In this document: piece by piece, positions 22,622 to 35,200 of the stretch | Layout of the letters: each line of letters opens with the position of its first letter | How positions within the stretch are numbered: the stretch's first letter is position 1 | Assembly: GCA_030704615.1 (NCBI GenBank) | Contig: CM060733.1 | Span: forward strand, 33,976,001 to 34,040,000 | Length of the DNA stretch: 64,000 bases | Source of the DNA: Takakia lepidozioides | Lineage: Eukaryota > Streptophyta > Takakiopsida > Takakiales > Takakiaceae | Direction of reading: 5' to 3' | Translations under genes and position numbers: made by a program | The notes under the pieces: model-generated | The model's input: only the letters and a program-made list of their open reading frames with translations | What the model was told of the DNA's origin: nothing | The model's database searches: none

Positions 22622-24290
22622 TCAAGCTTCACTCATAGCACATTCGAGCATCATATCCATGATATCATCATCTTCGAACAACTCCTCCATGTCTTGTTGT
22701 TCATTAGTATCTTCACAACCGTCCTCTACACTGAAAAACAGGGAAGCATGTGCATTTGATTCCATAGCCTCCGCTTGAAAACCTTTATCAAATGTCATCA
22801 ACAACCCACACTTGCCCCACCCTTTCACAATTATCTATGTCTGACATCCCATGACTTTCCAAGTATGCAGAAGCCAAGTACACAATTTTTCACGTAGTGT
22901 ACCTATTCTGAGATCAAGCTGGACATTTAAGGCACTATTCTCAATTTGATGTTGAATTGATGTTGCCGACCATTGCTTGAACTGTGTTGTGAAACCACAT
23001 TTCACAACACAGTTCAAAAGCCATTAAAGAATGACATCTGCAGGTTGGAGCTTTGATGTGCAATTTGCAGGAATAAATAGCACACAAATATTCTTCATCC
23101 ACGTAAGAAATGCCTCTGATTTATGGACGGACCAGCAATCTATAAGCCAAATAATCTTATGGCTCCTTGGCAGTCTCATTTTATCCACCACGTCTTTGAA
23201 ATATGGAACCGGAATATGACAGACAAATTGTTTATATGTTTTAATGTTGGACCAATGGTTTTCAGTTATTGTGAAATGAAACCCATAATCCAAACAAATT
23301 CTTGCAACTGGGATTTTTGGTAAACATCGATCTGTTTTACTAGTGAAGATGATTTGCAATGGTAGTAAGTTACCAGCAGCCCATGATGATACACAACATG
23401 TAACCTGACGCTTGTCCTCTACTCCAAGGACTTTTGATATCTTTTGAGCCCTTCCTCTCCCAAGTGCACTCCCTAGCCATGGGAGCAAGATGAATACCTA
23501 TAGAAGAAGAAAAAATTAAATAAAAATTAAATAAAAATCAATTGACATGAGAAATTTTAAATCATACATGTAGCTACTTCGTTAATTGATCATTATCTTT
23601 AAAAATCATGATCAAATATATGACACATAAAATCAGCAAGACACGGGGAGAATAAAACCACATTATGAACTATAAAGCAAGCTAAATTGATAAGAAACAC
23701 ATAGCATACACAGATACATACATAAAATCAAGTTTCGGGCAAAACTGAGCCATGCAAAATAACATTAGCAGAGTATGAATTGTAGTACCTATCTGATCAG
23801 TATTTACAACCAGATTTGGAAGGATATCGTAGGCACGGTATGCCATGAATTTTCCAAGAGTCTCCCAATCTTCTGGAAGTTTTCCACGTGCCGTGATGGC
23901 CTGTCAATAGCTCCAATTTAGTGTATTTTTAAAGAATGCTCATGTCCACGGTATTGTCACTTTAAACTTACCCAATAACTCAAGTGCACGAGCAATAATG
24001 AAACCCAAAATTATTGGCTGACAAATCCAAGCATTTAAAGATTGCCCTGCATCTCTCATTTTCATAAGCAACTCACACAATTCTTTCACCACGTTAGGTC
24101 TACATGCAAGAGGTCCATGATTTTGAATTGAGGGTGTGAATTGACTGTGTCTTCCAACATGAGGAAAATACTTAGGCTTCAAGTGCCCTTCAGAAATGAA
24201 CCACGTGTACAAAGAGCTGCGACTGAGTCTGTCAAAGGGGCTTGAACTTGTCCCAGGCACCCTACAAAATAAAATTGAATCAAGTGACAA
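22622..24290 (-). pseudogene. Pogo/Tigger-like DDE_1 transposase, decayed
   Basis: Minus-strand pieces in order: a helix-turn-helix part (24290-23940; VPGTSSSPFDRLSRSSLYTW), an exon-like piece near 23905-23760 (RGKLPEDWETLGKFMAYRAY and LPNLVVNTDQIG, carrying the first catalytic Asp), and one long frame from 23488 to 22622. That frame contains GVEDKRQVTCCVSSWAAGNL, SKTDRCLPK, ENHWSN, IIWLIDCWSVHKSE (second Asp), FIPANCTSKLQPADV (third Asp) and an acidic tail. It is read in a single frame but interrupted by two stop codons at about 23026-23024 and 22837-22835. The domain order fits pogo/Tigger-type transposases of the Tc1/mariner group. Introns may separate the N-terminal pieces. It is recently inactivated or near-intact. 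Confidence 0.75.
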
Positions 24291-24299
24291 ATGTGAGAC

Positions 24300-24980
24300 C
24301 TTTCTACATTGTGCAAGTATAATTCCTCAATCAAATTTAACTAGATTCAATTTAATGTAGGCCTCCATCCAAAAAGAGGTCAGCCACCAGAGCAACTGAA
24401 AGTCTTGTCATAACATCAAGAAAAGTTAGAGAGAAGTCCCAACATTCACTATGGACAAACTATCCATCATGTGGCCCACGTTTATAGCACTCACTGATTT
24501 TAAGGAAGCACCATATGGGTTTGCATTACCTCGCAGTCCCTTTCAAACAAGTGCATGCTCATGCAATTTAAAACTCAGCCTTGTGTGTACTAGACAACCC
24601 TCGTTGGAATTGCTGCAAACCCTAATTCATGCATGCTGAATTCACAGACTTCCAGTATATCAAAGGTGACTCCCAATGAGCTGCGTGCATGTTCATTACC
24701 TAAATAAGACTAGCTAGCTTTGTTTTCACTGACTCTCTTTCTTAATTACCTATATCTATGACCACAAAGCTATGTCAAATAATGTCTCAACAGTACATTC
24801 TCTTTGAAATAATACTAAAAAAATAACCACAATGAAGAGAGTACCTAATGAGAGTTAGGTACCTGTGAGTCAATTTCAAATAGTGTAAGGCAGCGGACAA
24901 ACTTTGATGCTACTTCACCGCCGCCTCAATTAGAGGCCAAGTATCCTCCGTGAACCAATTCACATATGATCATGGGTGAA
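24300..24980. other. Intergenic, AT-rich, nothing recognised
   Basis: Flank between the transposase relic and the tandem terminal-repeat element. It could hold the 5' end of the pogo-like element. Confidence 0.4.
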
Positions 24981-24981
24981 T

Positions 24982-26323
24982 GCAGGGTTGACTGGACCAA
25001 AATGGACGTTATTGGCACAGTTTTAGATGACTGCAATTGATGGTGTCATCAATTGAATTTGAATAAACTCATTAAAACCAAAAATATATATATGTCATTG
25101 GATTCCTAGCTTCAATACGCACCCATAGCAACTCTCCAATCATGAATCCGATAAGAAATAACTCTGCTATGGACTTTTGAACACTGTCATTGTGGACTGT
25201 TACCGCAATGAATGGAATTACAATGGACTCAAGTTCTCATATGTGCCATTGGTGAATTCCATTGAAATTTGGACTTACGGTGGCCATTTTGGTCCACATC
25301 ATAGGTATGGATTTGAAGTGGCAAAATCATTTGTCATTTGACTCATATGGACTAATATATGTAAAAACAACAGGCGTTTTTTGAAAAGTCATCATCTTGT
25401 TTTTTGGATTTTGGGTTTTTTTTTTTTTTCTAGAAGTATAAAAAACCTATAATCTTCAATGGCTAGGTGGCATATTGAAAGTTTTTTGTAAACTCTCATT
25501 TTTAGTTTTTCATAATTTCTCTAAATAATAAACTAAAATATTTAATGAATTATATCCTTAATATTTGGGGTAGGACTCTTTACTAAATATGTTTGGTATA
25601 CCATTATCTATCACTAAAAAAATATTTTGGATAATATTATCTTCTTTTTTTCTTTTTTTTTGTCATGGATTTTCATGGAGCAGGATCTAGCCGTTTTTGG
25701 TCCACTCAACCCTGCAACTGCCCGATAGTAACTCTCCAATCATGAATCCGATAAGAAATGACTCCGCTATGGACTTTTGAACATCGTCATTGTGGACTGT
25801 TACCGCAATGAATGGAATTACAATGGACTCAAGTTCTCATATGTGCCATTAGTGAATTTTAGACATAAGGTGGCTATTTTGGTCCACATAGGTATGGATT
25901 TGAAGTGACAAAATCATTTGTCATTTGATTCATATGGACTAATATATGTAAAACAAATAGGTGTTTTTTGAAAAGTCCATAGCTCATCTTGTTTTTAGGG
26001 TTTTGGGTGTCATTTTTTTCTAGAAGTATAAAAACCTATAATCTTCAATGGCTAGGTGTCATATTGAATTTGTTTTGTAAACTCTAATTTTTAGTTTTTC
26101 ATAATTTCTCTAAATAATAGACTAAAATATTTAATGAATTATATCTTTAATATTTGGGGTAGGACTCTTTACTAAATATGTTCAGTATACCATCTAAAAA
26201 TATATTTTGGGATAGTATCCTCAACTTTTGTTTTTGGTCATGGACTTCATGTATGGGCAAAGCCCTGCCAAATTTCATGGAGCAGGATCTGCCGTTCTTG
26301 GTCCACTCAACCCTACAACTGCC
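24982..26323. mobile_element. Tandemly dimerised terminal-inverted-repeat element
   Basis: The left end GCAGGGTTGACTGGACCAAA (24981 on) is the inverse, with one mismatch, of TTTTGGTCCACTCAACCCTG at about 25697. The end occurs a third time at about 26296-26317. The inner 600 bp is present twice head to tail (about 25128-25724 and 25730-26323), including GACTTTTGAACA, GTCATTGTGGACTGTTACCG and GAATGGAATTACAATGGACT blocks. No coding capacity was found. The structure is one complete element plus a second partial unit sharing a terminus. Confidence 0.75.
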
Positions 26324-26670
26324 CTCCTCTTTTTTTCTTATCAGATCTTTTGCATGTGCACATTGGTGGTGAACTGCTAGTTGTTGCAAGAAGTGGTCCT
26401 AAAGCGCCATTCAAAATGTCATTTGAGGCTCTACTTTCCGAGGTCTCCCCACTGACCGCTTAGGTTTGTTTAGGTGGAAGAGACTTCTTTTCTACAGCTT
26501 CTTCTCAAGTTTCAAAGTGATTTTCTGAAACTCTCCATTGATATCATCATCACTCATATTTTTCAAAAACCTCGTCAAAATTAATTAATTCGGCAGCTGG
26601 GTGCCAAACCGACCTGCGCGTACAGTAATTTGACTACGGGCTACTATATAAGAGAGGAATGAACATATCT
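26324..26670. other. Intergenic, nothing recognised
   Basis: Short stretch between the dimeric element and the Copia remnant. No coding signal. Confidence 0.4.
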
Positions 26671-27666
26671 TTAAGTGGTTTCATAGATGCCAACTGGGTT
26701 GGCGATAGTGATAGTCGACACTCAACCAAGCATGTTATGTCTTCAGAATGGGTGATGGTGCAGTAACTTGGAGTTCAAAGAAGAAACCTACCGTTGCATT
26801 GTCCTCAACAGAAGCTGAGTATCGTGCACTCACCGAGGGTGCTCAGGAGACAATTTGGTAGAGAAGACTCTATACAGAACTCGGAAATTTGGAATTTGGT
26901 CATAGTGTTATAAGCTGTGATAATCAGAGTATCGCAAAAATTGCTCACGACCCAGTATTTCACGCTCGTACAAAACAATATATATATATATATATATATC
27001 AAGATTCATTACCATTATATTCGTGAGAAAGTATAAAGCAAAGAAGTCGATTTGATGCATGTTGCGTCACAAGAACAAATTACAAATATTATGACCAAAT
27101 CCTCTTGACAAACAGAAATTCGAGAAATTTAAAGCAACTCTAGGTGTTTGTTGTCTTTCGAAACTCAACAACAAACAAAATTAGGGTAAATATTCTTTTT
27201 ATTGATAACTCACGTGTTACAATGAATAGCCTTCTACAATTCTATCTTCTACCTCTATCAAGTGGAGAACCCTAGAAGAAATATGCTAATATTGAGAGGG
27301 GGTGTTAGATTTAGAAAGCTATATCAGCTTGGTCACACCAGGGTGACACCCTGTTTGCTTTATCTCTTTATTGTACTCAAGTGGGAGTCATCTAGTTGGT
27401 AAGCATTAGGTGAATTTTAGCTAATCGAGTTTAGTGCCACCTACCAGCAATCAATGCCAACTCTTTAGATAAATAGGGAACTCGTTAAGGATACTATATT
27501 CATGATGTTCCTCTTGAGTAAAACAATTCAGTACGCTGAATATTTCAATAACAGTGGAATGTCCAGCGGAAACACGGTCACTCGTCAAAGGCTTTTCATG
27601 CCCACTTCTTAGTTGCTCCAGACCTCATTCGACATCCCGACTCTATCTAACTGTACTTGATCAATT

Positions 27667-28811
27667 CACTACAGGAAAAAGGAGGGGTTTGCGACGTCGC
27701 GGTGTCGTAAAACAGCCCTTTTCGGGCAGGGGAAAAAACCCAAATTTGCGACGTTCGGACGTCGCCAAAAAAATGTCGCAAATTTGCGACCAATGGGGGT
27801 TGCAAATAGGCGAAACCGCGATTTGCGACGCCAACGCGATTTGCGACGCTCGGACGTCGAAAAAAAAAAAAAAAAAAAAAAAAAACCTACTCTGCAATGC
27901 AGAATTAGCACCGTCCGGGGGTCGCAAAGTGCGACGCCCGGACGTCACAATTGAAAGGGGTACATTTGAATTTAGGAAGGAAAATTTGAATTTCAAAAAC
28001 TTGTTGACCATTGACTTCGGCGTTGACCATTGACTCCGGTTCTCTCTAATGACGATATGTTCATTGTTCTACATACACCATGCAATGCAATGCAATGCAT
28101 ACTTGAACCGAAGACCTCCACGTTATAACATTTCTAAGACACTACAAACTAACCAACACACATATGTTACATCTATGTATCACAAAAGCAATCTAAATAT
28201 ATATATACACATATAAAGATTTCCTTCTAGAGCCTTCAATGTATCACAAAAGCAATCTAAATATATATATACACATATAAAGATTTCCTTCTAGAGCCTT
28301 CAAGTTCCTTCTAAGGGGTCTCTCTTGTGACGCCGGGGAGTTGCAACCTCCACAGCCTTAGCGCCCAACCCCAGCCCCAGCCCCAGCATCGTCGCCGTTG
28401 TTGCACCCCCCCACCGCCAGACGCCCTAAACGACGTCCTTGTGATGACCTAAGCTGACCAAAACACCATTGCGACCCCCTGGCGTCGCAACGTTGGGCGT
28501 CCCAGCGTGGGGCGCCCCAGCGACGTTTTTGTGAAGTTGAAGGCCGCAAAGTCCCAAAAAAAAAAAAACAAACTCTCACTATGGTGATGCTGTAGCGACG
28601 CCCTGGCGTCGCAGAGGCACTGGGGCGCCTTTAGTGACGCTTTTGCGACGCCGAGGCGTCGCAACGTCCCAAATATATATATATATATATTTCCGACGTC
28701 GGGGCGTCGCAAACAAACACCGCGGGCTCGGCGTCGCAGACTCAGCGCCGCGCGGGGCGTGGGGGCGCGGCTGGCGTCGCAAACCCCCCCACCCCCCCAT
28801 TTGTTGTAGTG
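27667..28811. mobile_element. Non-autonomous CACTA (En/Spm) element, 1145 bp
   Basis: It begins CACTACAGGAAAAAGG and ends ...TTGTTGTAGTG, the inverted CACTA terminus. The flanking triplets are ATT on both sides (27664-27666 and 28812-28814), the expected 3-bp target duplication. Both ends are filled with short repeats around TTTGCGACG and GGACGTCGCAAA in both orientations, as expected of subterminal transposase-binding repeats. It contains an A-run at about 27860-27885 and no transposase. Confidence 0.9.
28176..28303. repeat. Perfect or near-perfect 64-bp tandem duplication
   Basis: TGTATCACAAAAGCAATCTA... to ...CTAGAGCCTTCAA is present twice head to tail (28176-28239 and 28240-28303) inside the CACTA element. 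The lack of divergence suggests a recent event. Confidence 0.9.
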
Positions 28812-28839
28812 ATTTCTCTGAATCTATTTTTACTCTTGT

Positions 28840-29205
28840 TCATCTGGTTCTCATTTTTTTTTTAACAAGGTGACGCAATATCATTCTGTCCTTCTGCATG
28901 CCAGTAGAAAGTTGATAAAGTATATGACGATCTGAAAGAGATATTGTACCGATAAGGCTAGCACGATTTTCGCTATCATTGAGAGACAGATCGTGAGGAA
29001 AGACTTCAGTGAGTACATCGCTTTCTATTATAATTGTGTCATTTTTCAATGCATCAATTTGGGGAACATCATCAAACTGTGGATAGCTTTGTGTAATACC
29101 AAGAGAAAAGAAGTTAGCATCAGTACCATCGTAATTTGTATTTCCAGCAACAATGTTAGGAAATATTTTTGGCAGATCATTAGTATCACACGTTGTAGAT
29201 AACAT
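28840..29205 (-). other. Unassigned open reading frame, 121 codons
   Basis: The minus-strand frame contains LPKIFPNIVAGNTNYDGTDA, FPHDLSLNDSENRASLIG and SDRHILYQLSTGMQKDRMIL. Composition is protein-like (Asp/Asn-rich, no low complexity), but I recognise no family. Its 3' end abuts the end of the Copia LTR, so it may be a host or element exon cut by that insertion. Confidence 0.3.
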
Positions 29206-29739
29206 TGCTTCTGTAACAAGCTCATATTATATTCCAATTAACGTCATCTTCTGGATTATAATTTGTCAAAGAAGAAACTCCAAACTATAGATCGTAGCTA
29301 ATAACTACAAGAGTCATACATTGAAACAACAAAGAAATTAAAGATAGCTAAAGACACTAAGAATTGATAGAGGCTCCGTGCAGAGCTCAGAATTGGTTGG
29401 GCTCAAAACAAGTGCTCTACGACAACAAATGAAAAAGAAATCAAAGCAAAAACGAGTGAGACGCCGTCACCAGTCCCGTATACATCCAAACCCTCCAAAA
29501 GATACCTCAAAGATCTTATTGCATTTACACCATTAAATTAGGCGCCATCTTTGAATAGATCTGAACCGTCCAGAAAGACATCGACGGTTCAAAAAATATT
29601 TTGAGTTTTTCACGTGAGGTAAAGTCCTGCACTTTGGACTTTATGCGATTTTAGACATTGCCCTGGGGCTAGCGCCCTCGTGCAACATCTAAAATCGCAG
29701 AAAGTCTTCGATGCAGGACTTCACCTAATACGTAGCGTC
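29206..29739. other. Intergenic, nothing recognised
   Basis: AT-rich sequence before the small long-TIR element. Near 29630-29720 there is a loose inverted pair (AAGTCCTGCACTTTGGACTT / AGTCTTCGATGCAGGACTT). Confidence 0.4.
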
Positions 29740-29741
29740 TA

Positions 29742-30840
29742 GGGAATTCCAAAAAGGCCTTGATGTGAAATGCATCGCAATTCACTTGATCACCCCCCTA
29801 AAAGTGCGCAATTCAATTGAATTGCAAGGGCAATTCAATTGAACTAACCCTAATTTGCAATTCAATTGAATTGTCGGCACACGATTCAATTGAATTGCTG
29901 ACTACAATTCAATCGAATTGTAAACTATATTTTTTAACTTATTTTTGTATATAGTATATAATATATAATATATATGTATATAAGCTAAAAATACATGTTG
30001 CCCGTCTATTCTTGCTGGCCCTCTTTCTTGTGCCCTTGAGGAAATTGTGGAGTTGTGAAACCACCCTCAGCCTCAGCGAGAAAGGGAGAGCCAGAGACGG
30101 AGACAGATCAGCAGCTTCCTGTGATTCACTGGCAAAAGAAACATGGCTGGCTCCGAAAAAAACAGACAAAATCAAACCTGACAATTGATGAAAGGCTTCC
30201 CCTGCATCACCATGTAGTCCCTTAACACTAGTATCTGGCCCATGACAAAAAAAACAAAAAATATGTTCATCTTGAGAATTATCAAAAATTTCAATACCCT
30301 TACAAAGGTATCATGTTGAAGTTGGGATGTGTGTTCTATATAAGTTTAATATATCAAACTCTTACACGTTGATACTCTTACATTGGTATCATGTTTGGTA
30401 TATGTACATAGCCATATATTGGCACCAACATCCACAAAGAGAGACAATCCCGCTTTTACAAGCGCTTCGTGACTTCCCCTCTCTCGCTCTCCCTTAGGCT
30501 TATCTTGGGCTCAAGCCTTACCACGGGCAAAGGAATGACAGACGGACAGCAAAAATAGACGGGCAACATGTATTTTTAGCTTATACCTGTGTATGTATAT
30601 ATGTATAATTTAAATATATTTATATATATATTATATACAAAAATAAGTTAAAAATTATATATTACAATTCAATTGAATTGTAGTCAGCAATTCAATTGAA
30701 TTGTCAGCACAAACGATTCAATTGAATTACGAATTAGGGTTAGTTTGAATTGCCCTTGCAATTCAATTCAATTGCGCACTTTTAAGGGGTGATCAAGTGA
30801 ATTGCGATGCATTTCACATCAAGGCCTTCATGGAATTCCC
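29742..30840. mobile_element. Long-TIR transposon, 1.1-kb deletion derivative
   Basis: The left end GGGAATTCCAAAAAGGCCTT is inverted at the right end (...AAGGCCTTCATGGAATTCCC). The inverted repeats extend for at least 180 bp, and loosely to about 280 bp. Both sides are flanked by TA. The ends carry several copies of the perfect 16-bp palindrome CAATTCAATTGAATTG. The interior at 30108-30427 matches 59417-59752 of the 5.1-kb element (TTTGGTATATGTACATAGCC and surrounding sequence). It has no transposase and is a non-autonomous relative. Confidence 0.85.
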
Positions 30841-30842
30841 TA

Positions 30843-32270
30843 ACCTTTTTGCGGCTCGACGTGGGCAGCGATGTAGGAAAAGAGCGGTTGACGACAGCTG
30901 GCACGTGGCACCCCCGCCTCTGATTCATGATGAAGCTTTCGTTCTGTCCTTGACGTCGTCGTTACAAGGTCATTACCGCCACAGCGTCGTGCTCAGGTTG
31001 CCATTTCCCGCTTGCGCGCTCCTTGGATTCATTCACTAATGTTATATGGCGCTGCTATCTACAAGAGATCTTGCTTCAGAATGTGGCGTATCTGCGCAAA
31101 GGAATGTAGAGTTTGTGTAGGTGAGATTGTTTTCTGATTGAGCTACGAGAAGAGATCATTTGTTTCAGGTTCCGGACTCGTGCGTTCCGGAGGAGATTGT
31201 TCTCTGTGAGTAGAGTGCGACAAAAGATCATCTCTGAGCAGGTGAGTGCAGCATCTAGAAGAGAATGTTAGTGGACTGGTCAATCCGAAATACTGTTCTC
31301 TGTGAGAAGAGATGGTTTCTTGAGGTTTCGAATGTTTATTTCCTTCGGAGGAGCTGCTAGAAACTTTGATTGTTGAAGCTGCGAAAGATTACTCTTGAAT
31401 GTGCGAAGCTGCAGGCAGAGACGGAGACGACTCCAGCCAAAGCCAGCTCGAACATCATTAAGCTTCAGGCAAGAAGAGATCGCTTGTGGAATTCATGAAA
31501 GGTTATGTCAACTTACACTTTGAACAAGTCTCTAACTAGTCAAAACATCGAACATAAAATATCATATCCAGGTAAGTATACCATGCTTTAATAAGAGGGT
31601 AGTACCTGTAAGGATGCTGTTCAGTGTAGTAACTTGAACAAGAAAATGCCACGGTAATACGGTAATACTGTCCGTCTAGTATGTTGAGATGTTGGAGTCT
31701 CGGGCCGTGCGAAGGTTTCCTGTATGCATAGGTAGGTCTCTGTTATTTTAAGATATAAGAAAATTTAGAGCTTGTGGACAAGTTATAGAGCTATTAGTGC
31801 GAGCTCGACGATTCTATGACGCTGGAATGTTTGATTGAATACAACTCGAGGTATGAGTCGTGCTATCTCTTATAAAAGGTACTTTCTCAGTTAGATGTCA
31901 AAACCTATTAATTAGTCACGTCTTTATGTACAGCTTGTAACCATATTGGTTTCTGCTTCGAACGTTTCTCATGTCTGACCTCTTCGACCTGTACTGTCTT
32001 ATCCTCTGCATTCTTTGTGTTGAGAAGCTGTTGTGCACATAAACCAGATACCAGGCTCAAAAATTCGTAAGGGACTCAGGCCCGATATTTCTCTCTTGTG
32101 TGCTCTCCGCAGATATCCATTTCCTGCCCGGACAGTAGGGATCATTACATCTTCAGACCAACTTTCTTTGGAACAGTGTAATGTACAGGTCTACCTGATA
32201 GGTTTGGAAAACCATACTAGAGTTCGATTTCGGATTTATAACAAAGACCTGTACTGGTTCGAGGTGAAAA
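30843..32270. promoter_or_regulatory. Upstream region of the SKU5-like gene
   Basis: No other gene is recognised. It should hold the promoter and 5' leader of the SKU5-like gene. Repeated motifs of the form GAGATnGTTCTCTGTGAG/AAGAGATC (31080-31360) look like an old local duplication. No TATA box could be assigned with confidence. Confidence 0.35.
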
Positions 32271-35200
32271 ATGGAGGGAAAGATATCGATAGGATGGGCC
32301 TTAGCGATGGCACTGACATTGTGGAGGCCGATGATGATGGTGGCGGGGGAAGATCCCTATCAGTTCGTTGATTGGACAGTCACCTACATCAGTGCTACTC
32401 CTTTAGGAGCAACTCAGCAAGTACATACTCATGTCCTTATGGCTTCCCTCCCGCCCTCTTCTCGCTTCCTAGCTACAGACGAGCCGTTGGTCACCTCTTA
32501 CAAAATCTAGAATCCGCAGGTTGTCGCAAAAATCTTGGATTATGCATGATAACATTGTTTAGAAATATGTTTGCTCAAAGGAATAACGATCCGACTTGTG
32601 CTAATGTCCTCTAACCTAGTACGTCAATGTCTGCACATGGACCTTATTCATATATAGACCTACGGTTTGATGCTGAAGGGATAGAGGGTTGCAGGTCTGT
32701 AATTAACCAGTGCAATCTTGTGGGACAGGTGATTGCCATCAACGGTCAATTCCCAGGGCCGCAACTCCAGACCACCACCAATTACAACATAGTCATCAAT
32801 GTGTACAACCAGCTGGATGAACCCTTCCTTCTGACGTGGTGCGCCCTCCTAGTCTAGAGAATAGTTCTAAATGCATTCATGAGATTGAAACGATGGTTAA
32901 ATTATCTTCTAGAAGATTGCTCAGATTGTACGGCCTGCCTTGCTTCATGTCTGAAGGCCACCCGGCGGCCCTATGTCAGAGCACTGCATGCATTTCGAGT
33001 CTCTTTACTTAACATGTACAAGTGTAACTTTTGAAGAAAAACTGTGTTGATATCCTGCTTGCAAGAGGAACTCAGCAAGAGATGATTTGGCTTTGTGTTC
33101 AAATCTCTTCTCGCTGAGGGATATAGTTACAAATACAAGCCAGTAGAGCAACGTAGGTCTACAGTGTTTCAAAATCTCAAACTTTTCAGTTCCTGCAACC
33201 AGCAGACCAGGCACCTGAAGGTTCTAATGGAAATTATATGATATCTGTAATGTTATTCACCCGTTTGTACAGGGATGGGATTCAGCAACGCAAGAATGTC
33301 TGGCAGGATGGGGTGACAGGAACCAACTGCCCAATCTTGCCGGGCCAGAACTGGACATACCACTTAAAGGCCAAAGACCAGATTGGTAGTTACTTCTACT
33401 TTCCTACCACTTTCCTGCAGAAGGCAGCGGGTGGGTTCGGAAGCATTCGCGTCGACCCCCGCATTATTATTGCCTCTCCCTTTCTTCCTCCTGCTGACGA
33501 CTTCTATGTACTCATTGGCGATTGGTATAAAACTGATCACAAGGTAAGTTCCACATATCTGTTGTTTGCAATCTGGTGGATGTGGCTTAGTGTATAGTAT
33601 AAGGTGATTGCAGATGTGGAGGTGGGGTGCAGAAATGTCGAATACAGACGTTCATATGTAGATGTATATCTTGGATTGGTTTTGTCAGGGCTATTTAGAA
33701 GCCCGAGCTAACATTTGAGGCTTGCACCAGACCCGAGCATAATCTGGCTAGTCGGGTGGGGCCATTTAAAAATTTAGCTACACATGCATTCAAGAGCTCG
33801 TAGACTTTTGTCTCTCACATTCTGGCAGAAGGGAATCCAGAAATCAGCAACAATATTGTACTGGAGGGAAATCATGAAGCTTTCAGACACTTCATACACG
33901 TTTTCTGATGCAACAGACATTGAGGTCCACTCTTGATGAAGGTTTTCGTCTAGGGAATCCGGATGGAGTTCTTATCAACGGCCTTGGATCCTTCGGCACT
34001 ACCTTCATTGTTGACCAAGGTGGGTTAGGGCATTGGAGTTATGATTTGGAGCCTGAATACATCTAGACTCAATTTAAAATATCATTAAAGATATCATGGT
34101 ACTACTTAAGTATGTAAGTTTATACTTAAATACAGATCTAAGTCAGGACCATGTGGTGTTTAGATTACATTCCCTGTAGTACAGTACTATCTCACAACGG
34201 CAGTGTTTTTTTCTTCATATTTCTAAAATCGCTGGCGGGGCCACCTGTGAATTCTACCCAGTGCCCAAGTGGCGAGAATATTAGTTCGAAAAGTTGCTAT
34301 ATTCCAGGTGTCACGTTTTAACTGGTCCACGTCGGCAAGATTAGGCCCCTGAAATTTATCCGCTGCTGGTTTTTGGCAAAAAAGTCAGATTTTACCCCCC
34401 ATAATTCCTTTGTACAAGTAGCTGACGTAGTTTCCAGGTCGAAATTTGGCGATTTTTCGCCAGAAAGAAAAACACTGCCCTAAGGTTATACATGTGCTTT
34501 CCCAGGACTCTATACATGGTTCTAATGTGTCACGAATCAGGAATGATGTCTAGCATTTCATTCCAAGTATGAAAAGTCCCTGAACTTACTAGTGATTTAA
34601 GTACAATTTAAACCAGTATTTGAAGAGGCTAACAATGACAACATTGCAGGCAAAACATATCGCTTTAGGATATCAAATGTGGGGTCTGCTCAGACTCTCA
34701 ACTTCAGGATACAAGGGCACCGCTTGCTGTTGGTGGAAACTGAGGGCTCGTATGTGGCCCAGACCTTTTATGACTCTTTAGACATCCATGTCGGTCAGTC
34801 CTATTCTGTCATGGTGACGGCCGACCAGAACGTGACAGACTTCTACGTGGTCGCAAGTACCCGCTTTGCTCTGCCGGTGCTCACTGGCATTGCTATCCTG
34901 CACTATTCAACTTCGTCTACATCTGTGTCTGGGGATCTTCCTCCAGCCCCCAATGACGTCAAATTTTCGTTTGAGCAAGCTCGAAGTATCAGGTAGGTTC
35001 GCATCATCTGAAAGATTACCTCCCAATGTCACATTGAACTGTAGAGATAGCTCTAGAACCTTGTTATTATCGTACGTGTACATAGATATTTTACTGAAGT
35101 AGATGATCAATACCTTGATCTGTTTCTGCTTTTGGAAAGAGCTGAGCAAGAGTCATGGTCTGGAGAATGAATGCTTGATCTAAGGCTTAATTTCTTTTCA

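Larger units (their letters stand above)
26671..28853 (+). mobile_element. Ty1/Copia 3' end with 3' LTR, split by a CACTA element
   Basis: The plus strand encodes the Copia RNase H end: SGFIDANWVGDSD, VTWSSKKKPTVALSSTEAEY, SCDNQSIAKIAHDPVFHART, then a 22-bp (AT)n run at 26978-26999 replacing the KHIEI codons, then YHYIREKV. One stop interrupts it. A purine run (GAGAGGGGG) precedes TGTTAGATTTAG at 27303, the likely 3' LTR start. The LTR continues to 27666, is interrupted by the CACTA element, and resumes at 28815 to end ...GGTTCTCA near 28853, giving about 400 bp of LTR. The 5' part of the element is missing. Confidence 0.75.
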
